A stretch of 64,000 nt of DNA from Paracamarosporium sp. OC-R06-R3 (lineage: Eukaryota; Ascomycota; Dothideomycetes; Pleosporales; Didymosphaeriaceae), in NCBI GenBank assembly GCA_019828545.1, contig JACVRA010000095.1, positions 65,305 through 129,304 on the forward strand. The letters are read 5' to 3'. Each line of letters begins with the position of its first letter. The stretch's first letter is position 1. Both the position numbers and the translations under genes were made by a program. Positions 1-12,037 of this stretch are shown here, one piece after another. The notes below the pieces were generated by a model. The model was given only the letters and a program-made list of their open reading frames with translations. It did no database searches and was not told the origin of the DNA.

Positions 1-2
1 TT

Positions 3-1052
3 GACAACATTGCTCCGTACGCCGAGGGCGAAAATTACACCGTCGTCACGTTCGAGGGAGGTGTTGATGATCAAACCTCGTCCGCCGACAGTGGTGAAGC
101 CAACCTTGACGGTCAATACATTGTCGGTATTGCTGCTCCTTTACCTGTGACCGAATACGTCACTGCAGGAAGAGGCCCTCTCGTTCCCGACCTCACCCAG
201 CCGGACCCTGCCAATAACGGAAACGAACCATATCTCGCGTTCCTACAGGATGTGCTGAAGCTTCCCAAGAGCCAACTTCCCCAGGTTATCTCGACCTCTT
301 ACGGCGAGGGCGAGCAGAGTGTCCCCGAAGCTTATGCTAAGTCTGTGTGCAACCTCTTTGCCCAGCTCGGCTCCCGAGGTGTCTCCGTCATCTTCAGTTC
401 TGGTGACAGTGGCGTCGGCAGTGCCTGCCAAACCAACGATGGCAAGAATATCACTAGGTTCGAGCCTCAGTTCCCTGCATCGTGCCCCTGGGTCACCTCC
501 GTAGGTGGAACCCAGTATCTCGATGAAGAAGCCGTATTCTTCTCTTCTGGCGGTTTCTCCAACTACTGGTCCCGTCCGTTGTGGCAGGCCATAGCTGTTG
601 AAAGCTACCTCGCTAAGCTCGGAAACAAGTTCAAGCCTTACTTCAACCGCAACGGCCGTGGATTTCCTGATGTTGCTGCCCAGAGCGTGGGTTACGCTGT
701 CTACGACAAGGGACGGCTGGGCCACTTTGAGGGTACTTCCTGCTCAGCACCTGCTTTTGCTGCTATTGTCGCCCTCCTGAATGATGCGCGCCTCAAAGCT
801 AAGCTTCCTCCTATGGGTTTCCTGAATCCTTGGGTGTACACGGCGGGTCCGCTTGTGCTTAACGATATCACGAAGGGCGGTAGCACTGGATGTGATGGAC
901 ACGCGAGGTTCAACGGCGCACCAAATGGCAGTCCCGTTATTCCGTATGCGAGCTGGAATGCGACCAAGGGATGGGATCCGGCTACTGGCTGGGGAACGCC
1001 TAACTTCCCCAAGATGCTCAAGGCTGCTGTACCATTTAGGTACAGGGTTTAA
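3..1052 (+). CDS. Sedolisin (peptidase family S53) secreted serine-carboxyl protease, 3' part
   Basis: This is the last 349 residues of a secreted acid protease of the sedolisin/tripeptidyl-peptidase type; the start lies left of the window. The frame is open from base 3. It begins inside the catalytic domain: [10 protein letters not shown] carries the Glu and, four residues on, the Asp of the Glu-Asp-Ser triad. SSGDSGVG holds the oxyanion-hole Asp, and [12 protein letters not shown] holds the catalytic Ser. The C-terminal DITKG and the [12 protein letters not shown] stretch match the calcium site at the end of the family's domain. In the family, such enzymes are made with a pro-domain that is removed at acid pH, and work outside the cell or in the vacuole. 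No frameshift is seen. Whether it is an endopeptidase or a tripeptidyl peptidase cannot be told from this part. Confidence 0.93.
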   Translation, partial: DNIAPYAEGENYTVVTFEGGVDDQTSSADSGEANLDGQYIVGIAAPLPVTEYVTAGRGPLVPDLTQPDPANNGNEPYLAFLQDVLKLPKSQLPQVISTSYGEGEQSVPEAYAKSVCNLFAQLGSRGVSVIFSSGDSGVGSACQTNDGKNITRFEPQFPASCPWVTSVGGTQYLDEEAVFFSSGGFSNYWSRPLWQAIAVESYLAKLGNKFKPYFNRNGRGFPDVAAQSVGYAVYDKGRLGHFEGTSCSAPAFAAIVALLNDARLKAKLPPMGFLNPWVYTAGPLVLNDITKGGSTGCDGHARFNGAPNGSPVIPYASWNATKGWDPATGWGTPNFPKMLKAAVPFRYRV

Positions 1053-1380
1053 GTGAAGCGCCGCAATGGCTGTATAGTGTATATACTACGAATAATGTCT
1101 TATGACCGAAACTATTATTTCGAACAATGGCTTTCTCACTTCGAACATGCCAAGTGTTGAGATTTATCTTGAATGCGATTAGTGAGTGCGAGTAGTAGGT
1201 CCAAATTGCGCTGTGGCCTTACTCGGCTTAGCTTTGACGTTTGGACTTGACCTCCCAATATACAAGATTCACACTGCCTTAACTGCCAATAACAAGATGT
1301 ACCGGGATCTTGTTTAGCCTACGGTTAGTCACCAATAATCCTTTGCCTATCAAGAGAACCACATTAGGAAAGATTTGCTG
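1053..1380. other. Intergenic, convergent gene ends
   Basis: This is the gap between the sedolisin stop and the stop of the minus-strand Zn2Cys6 gene. It should hold both 3' untranslated regions. I see no gene in it. Confidence 0.6.
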
Positions 1381-2914
1381 CTATTTATCTGGATTCCAAA
1401 GCTCCAAAAGATCGCTTATAAGAGCCTCTGCTACAACAAAACCTCTTTGTGCCGTTGTCCGAAAAAGGTTCAAGATTTCCTCGCGCAAAGTCGGATCGAT
1501 AGCCCTAGCGCCCGCGACTCTTAGAGGGAAGAATAGAAATATACCCGAGATTCCTTGATCCAGAAGCTTGCGGCTAAAGTAGAGAATTTGGGCGAGGTGC
1601 CAGTCAACCTCATTTCGAGTGAGTATTGGTGCGCTGGGTGCACCAGAAATAGTCCATTGTTTGTGGTAGTCGTACGTCCCCGATAGATAGATACTGATCG
1701 CGTGGTAGTAAGCGTAACTTATCATCAGCTCTGTGTCAGGCTGGTTCGTTGTGGTGATACCAGTGTGATGACCTTGGAGCATTGTTTCCCAGAGCTGTGT
1801 GTCTTCATACCATTGTTGTAGTTTCCTTTGTAGGATAAGTCCTTCGTCGGCTAGCGATTGCGCCGAAATGGCTTGTGCCTCTGTCGATGGCTCCGCCGCC
1901 TTCATAACGAATTGAAGCGCTCGAATACTCAACTCCGAAAAGCTGGGTAAAATGTCGAGTAAAGCTTCCTTGGGGTGCCATAGAGCCATGTTGTCGCCTT
2001 CCCAAAACTTTGCTATAGCCGCTGTCCATTCCGGGTTCCATAGAAATGTGGGCGACGAGTATATCAACGAACGAGCAATTTCAAAGATCCGAGTGTTGAG
2101 GAAGAAAGCCCGTCTTTGTGAGCTTTGTGATCCTGATCGATTCAAGCTATCAGGATCCAGAAGCCTTAACATCGCACAAGTCCCATGTAGAAAATGGGCC
2201 AACCAAGTAGTTCCTGTAGAGTCGCGCATCAACTTGCTATCATCAGCCGACGTGCAAATTGAAAAAGCTGTTTGATGCATCACTCACCTCAAATATACCC
2301 AAGAAGAACGTGGTCCAGAGCGCAGACGGATCTTGAAAGAAGATATTTGATGAAATGAGCCCTTTTATATGGCAGACAGATTGACTGTATGCTTGCAGAG
2401 CACTGCCATCCTTGATCAACACATTTGCTGGATCCTGCTGCTTGCGGTGATGCGAAGCTACAGCATATATTGCGGCTCTCAATCCAGGAGCATCTCCCAT
2501 GATATCAAGGAGGTCATCTGCGACGGGTAAACGATCGCTTGATAAATTGTTCATAGCTAGGAATGACGTGAAGAAATAAGGAATATTGTTATCGTAAGGT
2601 TTCGGGGTCGGAACTGGTAGCAAAGAGAAGCTGGCAGTTCCTAGAGCTATATGATTATTATGCCTGCTCGTGGATTTATCCTTGACAGTTTCACCAACGA
2701 ACACTGGCGCGAAAGTTGTTGGTTTGGTTGGCCACTCGCATGACTGATTCGTTCGCTTGCAGTATTCGCAAGGCACACCTCCATGGCACTGCTTGAGTCA
2801 ATAATGTCAAAGATCAATTGCAGCTCTGACTACCTTGATTTTGCGTTTGACACAGGTGTTGCACCGTTTCCTTCGCGCTTTGCGCCCGTCGTAAGGTCCG
2901 ATTGTCGATGGCAT
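1381..2914 (-). CDS. Zn2Cys6 fungal transcription factor
   Basis: Predicted exons are 2914-2834, 2788-2288 and 2232-1381, giving 477 residues. The first intron (45 bp) splits the zinc cluster. After joining, the protein has six Cys at residues 18, 21, 28, 34, 37 and 44, the exact C-x2-C-x6-C-x5-C-x2-C-x6-C spacing of the Zn2Cys6 binuclear cluster, preceded by basic residues (GRKARRKR). The second intron starts GTGAGT; using the AG at 2234-2233 keeps the frame and joins LGIFE to LMRDSTGTTW, the usual sequence of the fungal-specific factor region. The rest is alpha-helical and resembles the Fungal_trans_2 type. The protein should be a nuclear DNA-binding regulator. Its targets are unknown; the flanking protease and esterase genes are only neighbours. 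The first two exons contain the DNA-binding domain and are easily missed by single-ORF calling. Confidence 0.88.
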
Positions 2915-3715
2915 GTGACAGAACTTGTAGCTAAACGGGACGGAATGACATCACAAGGCAACAGGCCAAAACCAAGAATCCGTATTAGGAAATGATATGG
3001 CGCTTGCCGGTGAAAAACAACATCAGTAGTTTCGCGAATGCAAAGCTGTTAGTTAGAGTGTAAGGGGAATATAGCAAAGCTTGATCTTGGAGACTGAGCA
3101 CCTAGACATGGGTGCAGTTGCTAGCGAAGGATCGTCGTCACCAATTTGAAGCAATCTGTTATATTTGGAAGTCGTGAGAACGCAGCGGAAGTTCTCTCAT
3201 GGACATGAGACACGTGCGCAGCAGAACATGAAGATGGAACTTGACTGTTCTAGGAAGAGAAAGAGCGCAGCTAAGCCTCATTGGGCCAAGCCTGAGCGAA
3301 GCGTCCGGAGTCGGAACGCTCCCCACTGATGCGACGTACTTTCATCTCAATTTCGCATCCGTGCCTGTACATCGGTCTGCCTTTCCGTATCGATTGTGCT
3401 TCATTCTTCCCGGGCCTTTCAATGATGGGCTTAACTGTATCCGGAAATCATACAGCGCGCTGAAGGGGGCAAAGCTTCGTGATGGGCATTCTAGGACTGT
3501 TCACTTGTCAAGAACGCACGCAGGCATAGTACTAGGTCAGAATGTTGAGTAGCGGCTGTCTGTGTACTTCAGCAGAATGTCGTAATCAAACTTCAGGCGC
3601 AACGCTATATAAAACCATCCTATCTTGCACCTCTGTAAGCAGCACAACCATCTTTCCTGGTGACGCTTCATCGATTTTCTTTACTTCAATCACGTTCATC
3701 GCTGTCTTCATCAGG
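2915..3715. other. Divergent promoter region between regulator and esterase
   Basis: About 800 bp separate the start of the Zn2Cys6 gene (minus) from the start of the esterase gene (plus), so it should contain both promoters. An open frame on the plus strand at 3241-3552 has no recognisable protein features. A TATA-like element is listed separately. Confidence 0.5.
3606..3614 (+). promoter_or_regulatory. TATA-like box of the esterase gene
   Basis: The sequence TATATAAAA lies about 100 bp before the chosen esterase ATG at 3716. The placement is ordinary for a fungal core promoter with a short leader. It also argues against a start much further upstream. Confidence 0.5.
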
Positions 3716-4855
3716 ATGTTACAAGGCATCATTCTCCTGCTTTCATTCATGGGATGGGCTTCATCATATGCAACATCTAGGGTCACACTACCAATTGTCG
3801 GCTCCGACCCCCCGGAAATCGCCATTACTTCAATGTCTTTAACGGATCATAAAAGGACTGACCCCTTTGCGAACGACGGCCGAGCCCGGAAAATCATGGT
3901 ATCCGGTTTCTCCCCCGTGCTAGCTTGTCGTCATGCACGTCTGGAGGCATACATGCCGCCCGCAACGGCCGTGTTTGAAGACGATAAGTTCGCCGTATAC
4001 GGTCTTCCGAACGGCTCCTTTCAGTCACTTGGTCTCCAAAGCTGCACGTCTAGTAAGCCGCGAAGGACTTGTTCCTCTGGATCCCTACCACTTGTATTGT
4101 TCTCTGGTGCCCTTGGGACATCTCGGACGATGTACCACAGTATGCTTCAAAGTGTTGCTGCCTCGGGATACTTTGTCGTTTCGGTCGACCACCCTTACGA
4201 CGCCGATATTGTTGAGTTCTCCAATGGTACTACCGTCACTGGTGTTAATATTAGCGACGCTGAACTTGAAGGTGCTCTTGCTACGCGTGTAGAAGACATT
4301 GCATTCCTCTACCAGCAGCTTGCGAAACCTTCCATCCGACAGAAGCTTTTTCCTATGCATCGACACAGCGGTCCCTTGCCTAAAACTGCCATTATCGGAC
4401 ACTCCTTTGGAGGAGCAGCAGCAGCAGCATCGATGCAACAACTTCCATTCATACGCGGCGGCTTGAACATTGACGGCACGATGTTTGGACACGTTCTTGA
4501 GACTGGATTGAAGGGCCCTTTCATGCTTATCGGACATGAAAACAAAACACAAGAAACGGATCCATCTTGGAAGACTATATGGCCGCAATTGAAAGGTTGG
4601 AAGAAGGAAATTGAGGTTAAAGGTGCCGCGCATTATAGCTTCTCCGATCTGCCACTCATCACATCGGTCCTTGGCCTTCAGGAGAAGCTGCCTGCTGAAA
4701 TAGATCAAGTTCTTGGCTCGATCGATGGCCGACGGATGATGAAGCTGACCACTACGTACGTGGTGACGTTCCTGAATATGGTTTTGAAATCAGGGACAGA
4801 GAAAGACTTTGTCCGTGCTAACAAAGAGTTTTCTGAGGTGGTTGTAGTAGCATAG
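3716..4855 (+). CDS. Secreted PAF-acetylhydrolase-like esterase (alpha/beta hydrolase)
   Basis: This is a single exon of 379 residues. The reading frame is open upstream, but the ATG at 3716 begins a clear signal peptide (MLQGIILLLSFMGWASSYA) and sits about 100 bp after a TATA box, so I chose it. The protein fits the platelet-activating-factor acetylhydrolase isoform II fold: nucleophile elbow GHSFGG with Ser230, Asp253 in LNIDGTMFG, and His306 in GAAHYSFSD. The spacing of the triad is close to that of the animal enzyme. The conserved stretch DHPYDADIVEFSNGT precedes the elbow. In the family the reaction is hydrolysis of short or oxidised acyl chains from glycerophospholipids; the true substrate in fungi is usually unknown. 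It should act outside the cell. Confidence 0.87.
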   Translation: MLQGIILLLSFMGWASSYATSRVTLPIVGSDPPEIAITSMSLTDHKRTDPFANDGRARKIMVSGFSPVLACRHARLEAYMPPATAVFEDDKFAVYGLPNGSFQSLGLQSCTSSKPRRTCSSGSLPLVLFSGALGTSRTMYHSMLQSVAASGYFVVSVDHPYDADIVEFSNGTTVTGVNISDAELEGALATRVEDIAFLYQQLAKPSIRQKLFPMHRHSGPLPKTAIIGHSFGGAAAAASMQQLPFIRGGLNIDGTMFGHVLETGLKGPFMLIGHENKTQETDPSWKTIWPQLKGWKKEIEVKGAAHYSFSDLPLITSVLGLQEKLPAEIDQVLGSIDGRRMMKLTTTYVVTFLNMVLKSGTEKDFVRANKEFSEVVVVA

Positions 4856-6570
4856 GAAGATGTTTGGATTGCGGCAACGCATACTCCTTCTACATGTAGC
4901 TAATACATGTCTATTTTCCCCATGTTCCGTCCCTTCGTGCGCGCATGGCAGCCCATCTGTCGCTACCCCGTAAACTAGCTAGTGCTTTTGTCGGTTGCAC
5001 ATTGCCGTGTCACAGACTCACGAACACCTGCGTGTCAATCACCAACGAAGTCGTGGCACTGGCTTGTCAAAGCTACACGCTGCTAGCTACAAGGTTTCGC
5101 TGATGCGCACAAGAGATATTTTGACGAGATTCACTCCGACGTCGATCCTCGAACTTGTATCCAACTCGTGTTGCAAATTAGCTTCTTGGCAGTTGACATT
5201 CCCAACGCGTTGCCGATTTAGAAAAGTTCATGCAGCAGAAAACGATGGAGGCTGAAGTTCTTGAGGGAAGATGCGAAGTGTTAGGAGCCTATATGACGTG
5301 AGATAAAGCCTAGGTTCGTATGGTCTAGACGACATCTCGTGCCGCGTGGTGTAATGGAACACACTCAAACGCTTGTCACTGATCTCGTATCATTGGGCAT
5401 GAGCAGATTCGACAGGTCCCAGATCATGCCAGAAGCTCCACAGTACGTCTGCCCAACCTGAACTAGTGCGTACGTGACTGCAGTTCTATCCTCGATGGTA
5501 AAACCGAAGGATTCCGTAGGCTGCCGGACTACCTTTCCTTGCACGCTTGATCCACCAGATGCTTGAGTAGTCTAACAAGAGAACAGCGAGAACGAAACTA
5601 TATCAGCGTTTGGTATTTTCGAATTCGTTGGTAAGCGCAGAGAAAATCAACAAAGTTCAGGAATCTATCGACGGAGCATGCTGGGCGTATTGGTGTCTGC
5701 ACATGTTAGGCGGCCGCGGGTACAGCGCTAGTGAGGCGTGGCTTAAAAGGCTGGTGACAACTCTAACGCTATGATCTTATCGGCGAGGCAGTTACCTTAT
5801 CGAGAACTTGTTGCGCTGACATGGAACAAAGAATTAGATGCGCATCCCCACAAACGCTAATCGATTCATGCGCAGCACCTGGCCCATGTCAAGCTCCTCA
5901 GCATTGTACCATCGAAGGGACGGTACAACAACCAAATGTCTGTAGCCGCGCAGACAATTTGAGAGCCAATCCTGTGGCAGATTGAACATACGATTGTGGG
6001 TTACTCCTTCACCTGCACTCGTATCGAAGCACCGTTTGGATGAACACCGCATGAAGCAACTGTACACCAGCGACCTCCGATTGGCCGGGGAAGTGGATGT
6101 AATAACAGCTGCAGTTGTGAATGGATGATCTTCACGCGCTTTTCCACGCTCGATTAGCTGTGTCCCCTTAGGCCGTTCGCTTATGCAACCTTGATGATCC
6201 CGTATAGCCCGTATAGGGTTAAAGGTATCTCCATGTGAGCAACCGACTAATGTACGACAACAATCGGTGCCGACAATTCTCAAGGCGGTGGCGTAGCACC
6301 GGTCGTAACTCAGGCAGGGTGTTCTTTCATGTCGTGTGTTCTTGCATATCCGGGTTGCGCTAGATGACGACCTGCAGCCAATTAGTCGCAATTCATCAGC
6401 GTTTGACCCGCTTTTGTGCTCACATTCATTGTTTGGTTAGTGCGTGGCCTACCCCCGGGCGACCCGCACGCGCAAGAAATCAACGTCCTTCATTAACAGC
6501 TGCTTGCTCTCAAAATTTTCTCTGACGCACGCTTTGTTCCCTCCTCAACCAGTCACCACGAACTACAAAA
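4856..6570. other. Intergenic, no supported gene
   Basis: This is a 1.7 kb stretch between the esterase and a P450 gene on the same strand. An open frame of 185 codons exists on the minus strand at 5834-6391, but its product shows no signal peptide, membrane segment or family motif and reads like chance sequence. I see no tRNA or transposon motif. The end nearest the P450 should hold its promoter. Confidence 0.5.
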
Positions 6571-8437
6571 ATGGAGGTCCAAGTCATTGGTCTTGCACAT
6601 TCAGTCCAGACGGTAGTAATAGCAGCGCTGATCTTCGTGACATGCCTCTACTTGCCCACGATCAACTTCAATGCCCAGCTTGCGAAATTGCCGTCTTTCG
6701 GCGGGAGAAGCAGCGAGAAGCAGAGGAATGAATACTTGAAGAACGGAAAGAAGATGTACCTGGAAGGATACAAAAAGGTGTGTTCGACTAATCCTCAAGC
6801 TTGCCTGCAGCTAAGCAGCATCTAGTTCAAGGGACAGATTTTCAAGATGGCCACTGCCGACGGTACCAGCCACCCAACAATCTTGATAAGAACAGAACTG
6901 ATCTTGGAATGTATTAGGGGACGAATCAGTCATCATAAGCCCAGAATTTCTTCCTGAGTTGAGGAAGCTCCCAGACGACGTAGTGAGCTTTCCGAAAGCT
7001 ATCGAAGCGGTTAGTATGAGGGAAGCATTCGAGTGAAGCATGCGAGCTGACATGGTGCAGACGATGGAAGTCAAGTACACAGGGCTCATCACCGATGAAG
7101 CCGTTAGTGTACATGCCATACATTCCCTCAAAGCTGATCTGACGCCAGCACTTGGTGAGTATTCACTGACAGGTTTCCCTCACGGGCTCATCTCGCTAAC
7201 CCAGCCTAGCACGCTTGAATCCTGTGGTGTACTCTGAAGTTTTGCAAGCAATCAGCGAAGAAATCCCGCCATGTGACGATTGGACACCTGTTAATATCTA
7301 TAGCAAGCTCGTCAGTATGGTAGCCACAATCACTGGTCGCGTTCTCGTGGGTCCGGAGCTTTGCCGCGACAAGGACTATCATAGGCTGTCCATTGATTAC
7401 ACGCTGCAGGTCATTGGAGCACAAATGGACATTAAAAAGATACGACCTCTCTTTAAACCCTGGTACGCGCCACGTCTCGACTCGGTTCGCAAGCTACGTA
7501 AGTCGGAAAGAGATCTTGAAAACTTTATGAAACCAATCGTCCGGGAACGACAAGACGCCGAGAAGAACGATCCCAACTGGCAGAGACCGGACGATATGCT
7601 GAGCTGGCTAATGGCTAGGCAAAAAGAGTTTGGTGAGAAGAGCATAAGCGAGTTAGCAAAGCTACAGCTTGCGTTGATTTTCGGGGCAATTCATACTACC
7701 ACTCTGACCGCTACGAACATGTAGGTTGCATGAACAGCTTCATCCCCTCATGATAAGATTTCATTAACGAGCCCTTAGTCTCTATACTCTTGCAGTATCT
7801 CCAGAGTACATTGAACCTCTCAGAGAAGAGATCCGTCGGGTCACGGCAGATAACGGGGGTACCATCACGACCCGCGCCCTGCAACAAATGATGAAACTAG
7901 ACAGCTTCATGAAGGAAACCATGCGCTTCTACCCACCAGGTCAGTCAACCCAAGCAGGATATTCCGTGCCGTTTTGCTCATCTCGCCAACTCCCTAGGAT
8001 TCACTACATTTAATCGTAAAGTCACGCGCGGCTTCACACTCTCCAACGGCCAGTACATACCAGCTGGTGTCAAGATCGAAGTCCCATCCCACGCTGTGTA
8101 CCAAGACCCCAGCAATTTCCCCAACTCTGAGCCTCCAGATGTCTTTGACGGTTTCCGATCCTACAAATTACGCCAAGGAGGCACAGCGACCGACCACGCA
8201 CGAAACCAGTTCGTTACGACCAACGAGCAGAACCTGATGTTCGGCTACGGGAAGCATGCATGCCCAGGCAGGTTTTTCGCAGCGAATGAGATCAAAATGA
8301 TACTCGCGCGGTTGATCTTGGACTACGATTTCAAGAATGAGGACGGAAGCAAGGAGCGATATCCTCAGTTGAACATGGGAAGGCAATCGTCGCCGGATGC
8401 GAGGAGAAACTTGCTTTTCAAGAAGGTGGAAGTATAA
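6571..8437 (+). CDS. Cytochrome P450 monooxygenase (microsomal, CYP68/CYP503-like)
   Basis: The predicted exons are 6571-6777, 6826-6862, 6918-7009, 7061-7154, 7210-7720, 7779-7939 and 7998-8437, giving 513 residues, the normal P450 length. The N-terminus has one hydrophobic anchor (VVIAALIFVTCLYL) for the ER membrane. The I-helix region reads FGAIHTTTLT, typical of the fungal CYP68/CYP503 (ent-kaurene oxidase-like) groups rather than the textbook AGxDTT. The K-helix reads ETMR in KETMRFYPP. The heme loop FGYGKHACPGRFFA carries the ligand Cys456. All six introns have GT and AG ends and keep frame. Members oxidise terpenoids and other small molecules using electrons from P450 reductase. The substrate cannot be told, and no terpene synthase or PKS gene lies near it. 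Confidence 0.9.
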
Positions 8438-9338
8438 TGCTGGAGAACAAGGGTCTCATGGTATGGCGTTCCACACGCGCCTTTGTTGGCTGAGCGAACC
8501 GCCAGTCTTCACTTCCTATACCCCGCGTTTAATGATACCGTGCAGCGAGACAGGGATCCTCACCTGCTATGTCGATTAATTGCCCAGGATGACCGATACT
8601 GTTGAATGGTTACGAGTAATGGAAGCTTTCTATATTATCGTGTCGCTGTGCGTGACCTCTTGACGCAGAGAAGAGATACCTTCCTGACTGGGCTAAGCCC
8701 CACGCACCTTTGAGGAGTTCCTGCATTACCCCATGTGCTCCCTTCGACCATGAACCGTGCATTTACACCGCTTCTCATCTGTTGAATTACTTCCATCATT
8801 TCGCTTGCGGGTATACAGAATATTCACACGCAATTCCATGCGCGCGACTAGCGCCCAGCCTTTGCCGTCGCGTGCCGCAGCGGCGTGCTGCCAGCCTCAT
8901 GTGGCTCCCCCTGCATGATCATCATAACGCTCATATTTCAAGACGGCAAGTCACCGGAATGCGGCGCCCGACTGGCGACCCCGGTTATCGCCCAGGATGA
9001 TTTTCGTCTTTGTCGGAAGAGGGTTGCATTGCGGGGAAATGCGGGCGACTGATGACGATTTGTTGGTATCTCGCGGACACTTAGTTCCTTAGCGGATGCA
9101 ACTGAATGCAGCTCTGCATCATGTACAAGCTTGTGGGCGCGACAATACAAAAGCGTTCGCTTTCCGTGAAGTGGCAGGAGATGATCTAGCGTCCGTTTGG
9201 CTCGATCTTTCCTGTTATTGGGAGGGAGCCCTGCAGGCATATACCTACGCTCATCGCTCGTCTCTCTACAAAGAACTAAGGTTTATAGGTAGATTGCTAA
9301 CCAGCTTCACTTAGCGCGGCTGTTACAACTAAGTAACA
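8438..9338. other. Intergenic, no supported gene
   Basis: This 0.9 kb gap lies between the P450 and the GH92 gene, both on the plus strand. It should hold the P450 3' end and the GH92 promoter. Short open frames here look like chance. Confidence 0.55.
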
Positions 9339-11893
9339 ATGACTTGGCCTACGCTCAGCCTGGTGGTAGCGTGCGCGCGGTTTGCTGTTGCTGCGCAGAT
9401 AAATTATTCGCAATACGTCAACCCTTTCATCGGCTCCGAAGGACCTATCGCAGGCTACGCATATGGAGGTGGCGATATCTTTGTCGGCGGTGCGGTACCG
9501 TTCGGCGTTGTGAAGCTAGGAATAGATACGTGGGAAGACCGAATCGACATCGCCACCCTCAATGGCGGTTACACGCCCAACGGCGTGGTGACCGGTGTTT
9601 CGATGATGCACGAGTCCGGGACAGGTGGATGTCCCAAATACGGTGTCATCTCACAAATGCCACTTACCAGTGTAGCATCTCCGGTCAATATTCTAAATGA
9701 GACGACATATTGGCAGAAGCGAGTAGGTACGGATGAAGCTACTGTCGGTTATTTCCACACAGATCTGGAGGATGGCATCGGGATCTCCCTGGCTGGTGCG
9801 AGACATGCAGGGATCATGAAGTATGACTTTCCTTCCAGTGGAGAGAAGCATGTTCTTGTGGATGTATCGCATTTTCTTCCTGACCCTACGGGTGGCTTCT
9901 GCACGCAGTACTACGTAGACGGCTCAATTACAATTTCAAACGACAGTCGATCCTATACAGGGTATGGAACGTATGCAGGCGGCTTTAACTTAGGGGCGCC
10001 GTACACTGTCTATTTCTGTGGGGAGTTTGACGCAGCACCTGTCGAGGCCAAGACATTTACTGGACTGAACACCACGCGAATTGTGAATGGGTCACCTCCA
10101 GAACCAACATTTGGCGGAAAGAGCGCGGAAGCCGGATCCGAAGGCAACAGAGTCGGCGCTTTATTTAGCTGGAGCAGTACAAATGTTTCCACTGGGGCTT
10201 CCACGGTGTCCTCCAAAGTTGGAATATCATTCATTTCTAAGGAAAAGGCCTGCACATTCAAGGACATTGAGATACCATCCTGGAACCAACAAGATACCGT
10301 CGAAGCTGCACAGGCGGAGTGGAACCAAGACATCTTCAGCACGATACAGGTAGACACTGGTCCTGAGGCAAACCAAACATTACTCACTCTTTTGTACTCT
10401 TCGCTCTATTTTATGCATCTCATGCCTTCGGATCGAACGGGGGAGAACCCACTTTGGGACTCAGCCGAACCATCTTGGGATGATTTCTATTGCATCTGTG
10501 CGTTCGCACCTAATTAGACCCTTCAGTGATGAAGACTGATGTGATTTAGGGGACACATTCCGCAACACCTTCAGCTTGAGCCTTCTGATTCAACCTAAAG
10601 CATATGAGAGCCAAATCCGTGGACTGATCGATATTTGGCGACATGCAGGATATTTGCCTGATGGTCGATCTGGAAATGACAACGGCCTGACGCAAGGCGG
10701 AAGCAACGCTGACAACGTTCTCGCTGATGCGTACGTCAAAGGAGTTCGGGGCGCTATCAATTGGGAAGATGGATACGCAGCGATGGTCAAAGATGCTGAG
10801 GTCTCAACAAGTGGAAGTAACAAAGAAGGACGCGGAGCACTGAACGACTGGCTCACCTACGGATACCTTACGCTCGACAGCGAGCGATCTATATCGCGTA
10901 CGGTAGAATATTCCGCAAATGACTTCGCCCTCAGCCAAGTAGCCAAAGGTGAGAAACCAGGAGACGTCGAAAAATATCTCAAGCGCTCTGCAGGATGGCA
11001 ATTGCTTTGGGACCCCAACGTGCCGAGCGTAAACACAACCCCCATATTTACGGGTTTCCTTACGCCCAAGTCTGCGAACGGCACTTTCGAATCAACCAAC
11101 TACAATCCAGCTACTTGCGACGTCTGCTCGTGGCCATCAATCACTTACGAGGGAACGCCTTTTGAGTACTCCTTCGTCATCCCGCACGACGTCGAAACGT
11201 TGATCGGTCTTATGGGCGGCAGTGACAACTTTGAGTCACGTCTTGATTATATCTTTCTGCCCAACACCAGTCAGACTAACCTTGGTGCGAACGGCGTCGG
11301 CATCACATCAATTATGAACATCGGAAACGAGCCCGATTTCGCCACGCCGTACCTATTCAACTACATCAACAAGCAGTGGAAGAGCGTGAACCAGTCACGC
11401 GCTCTTGGAAACCAATAGTAAATATTATGGCATCTTGATATTCTAGGAGAGCATAGCTGACTCAAACAGTTTTCGAAATGCGCCCTTCGGCGTGCCCGGC
11501 AATTCTGATTCCGGCGCCCTCAACTCCTGGCTTATCTGGCAAATGCTCGGCATATACCCGATCGTCACTCAGCCGGTCTACCTACTTGGCTCTCCATGGT
11601 TTTCAGACATCAACATGACCATCAACGGGAACAAAACGTTGCGTATCACTGCTGATGGGCTTGACAAGGACAACTACTTTGTGCAGAGCGTGAAGATAAA
11701 CGGTGAAGTGTGGGATAAGAACTGGTTCGAGCATGACAGCCCTGGACAGCGGCTTATGGTTGATGGAGGAACGATCGAATTCGTGCTTGGGAGTGAACCG
11801 GTGGTGTGGGAGAAAGGGGATGTACCGCCGAGCCCGGGGCATGTGGTCCTCAATGGGACTGGTGCCGTAGAGAAGTTATCATTACATGGGTAG
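9339..11893 (+). CDS. GH92 secreted alpha-1,2-mannosidase-like glycosidase
   Basis: The exons are 9339-10497, 10550-11417 and 11470-11893, for 816 residues. A signal peptide (MTWPTLSLVVACARFAVAA) is followed directly by the GH92 opening, NYSQYVNPFIGSEG, and by the N-terminal beta-sandwich with GGGDIFVGGAVPFGVVKLG. The catalytic (alpha/alpha)6 domain includes WDTFRN, created by joining exons 1 and 2, and GVPGNSDSGALNSW, the region that holds the catalytic base in the family. The protein ends in a short beta-sandwich. GH92 enzymes are calcium-dependent exo-mannosidases acting with inversion. Secretion suggests a role in trimming mannan or glycoprotein glycans outside the cell. Its convergent neighbour is another secreted glycosidase. 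Confidence 0.93.
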
Positions 11894-12037
11894 TTTGAAT
11901 CCTATCTTCGTTCACTGCGCAAAGTCATGACGAAGTGATTCGATTTCACCCTTGAGAATAATGTGACGGGATAATGATAGTAGACATTGTAATATTCAAG
12001 ATTGTACTTGCGCATTGCAACTCCCACCAGCCCTTAC
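11894..12037. other. Short convergent intergenic gap
   Basis: Only 144 bp separate the stops of the GH92 and GH127 genes. The two 3' untranslated regions probably overlap. Confidence 0.5.

Noticed and set aside
243..725. Minus-strand open frame within the sedolisin gene
   Set aside because: It lies antisense to a clear protease domain and shows no motifs.
5834..6391. Minus-strand open frame of 185 codons in the gap before the first P450
   Set aside because: The product has no signal peptide, membrane segment, repeat or family motif, and the composition looks random. I saw no splice-extended version that improved it.
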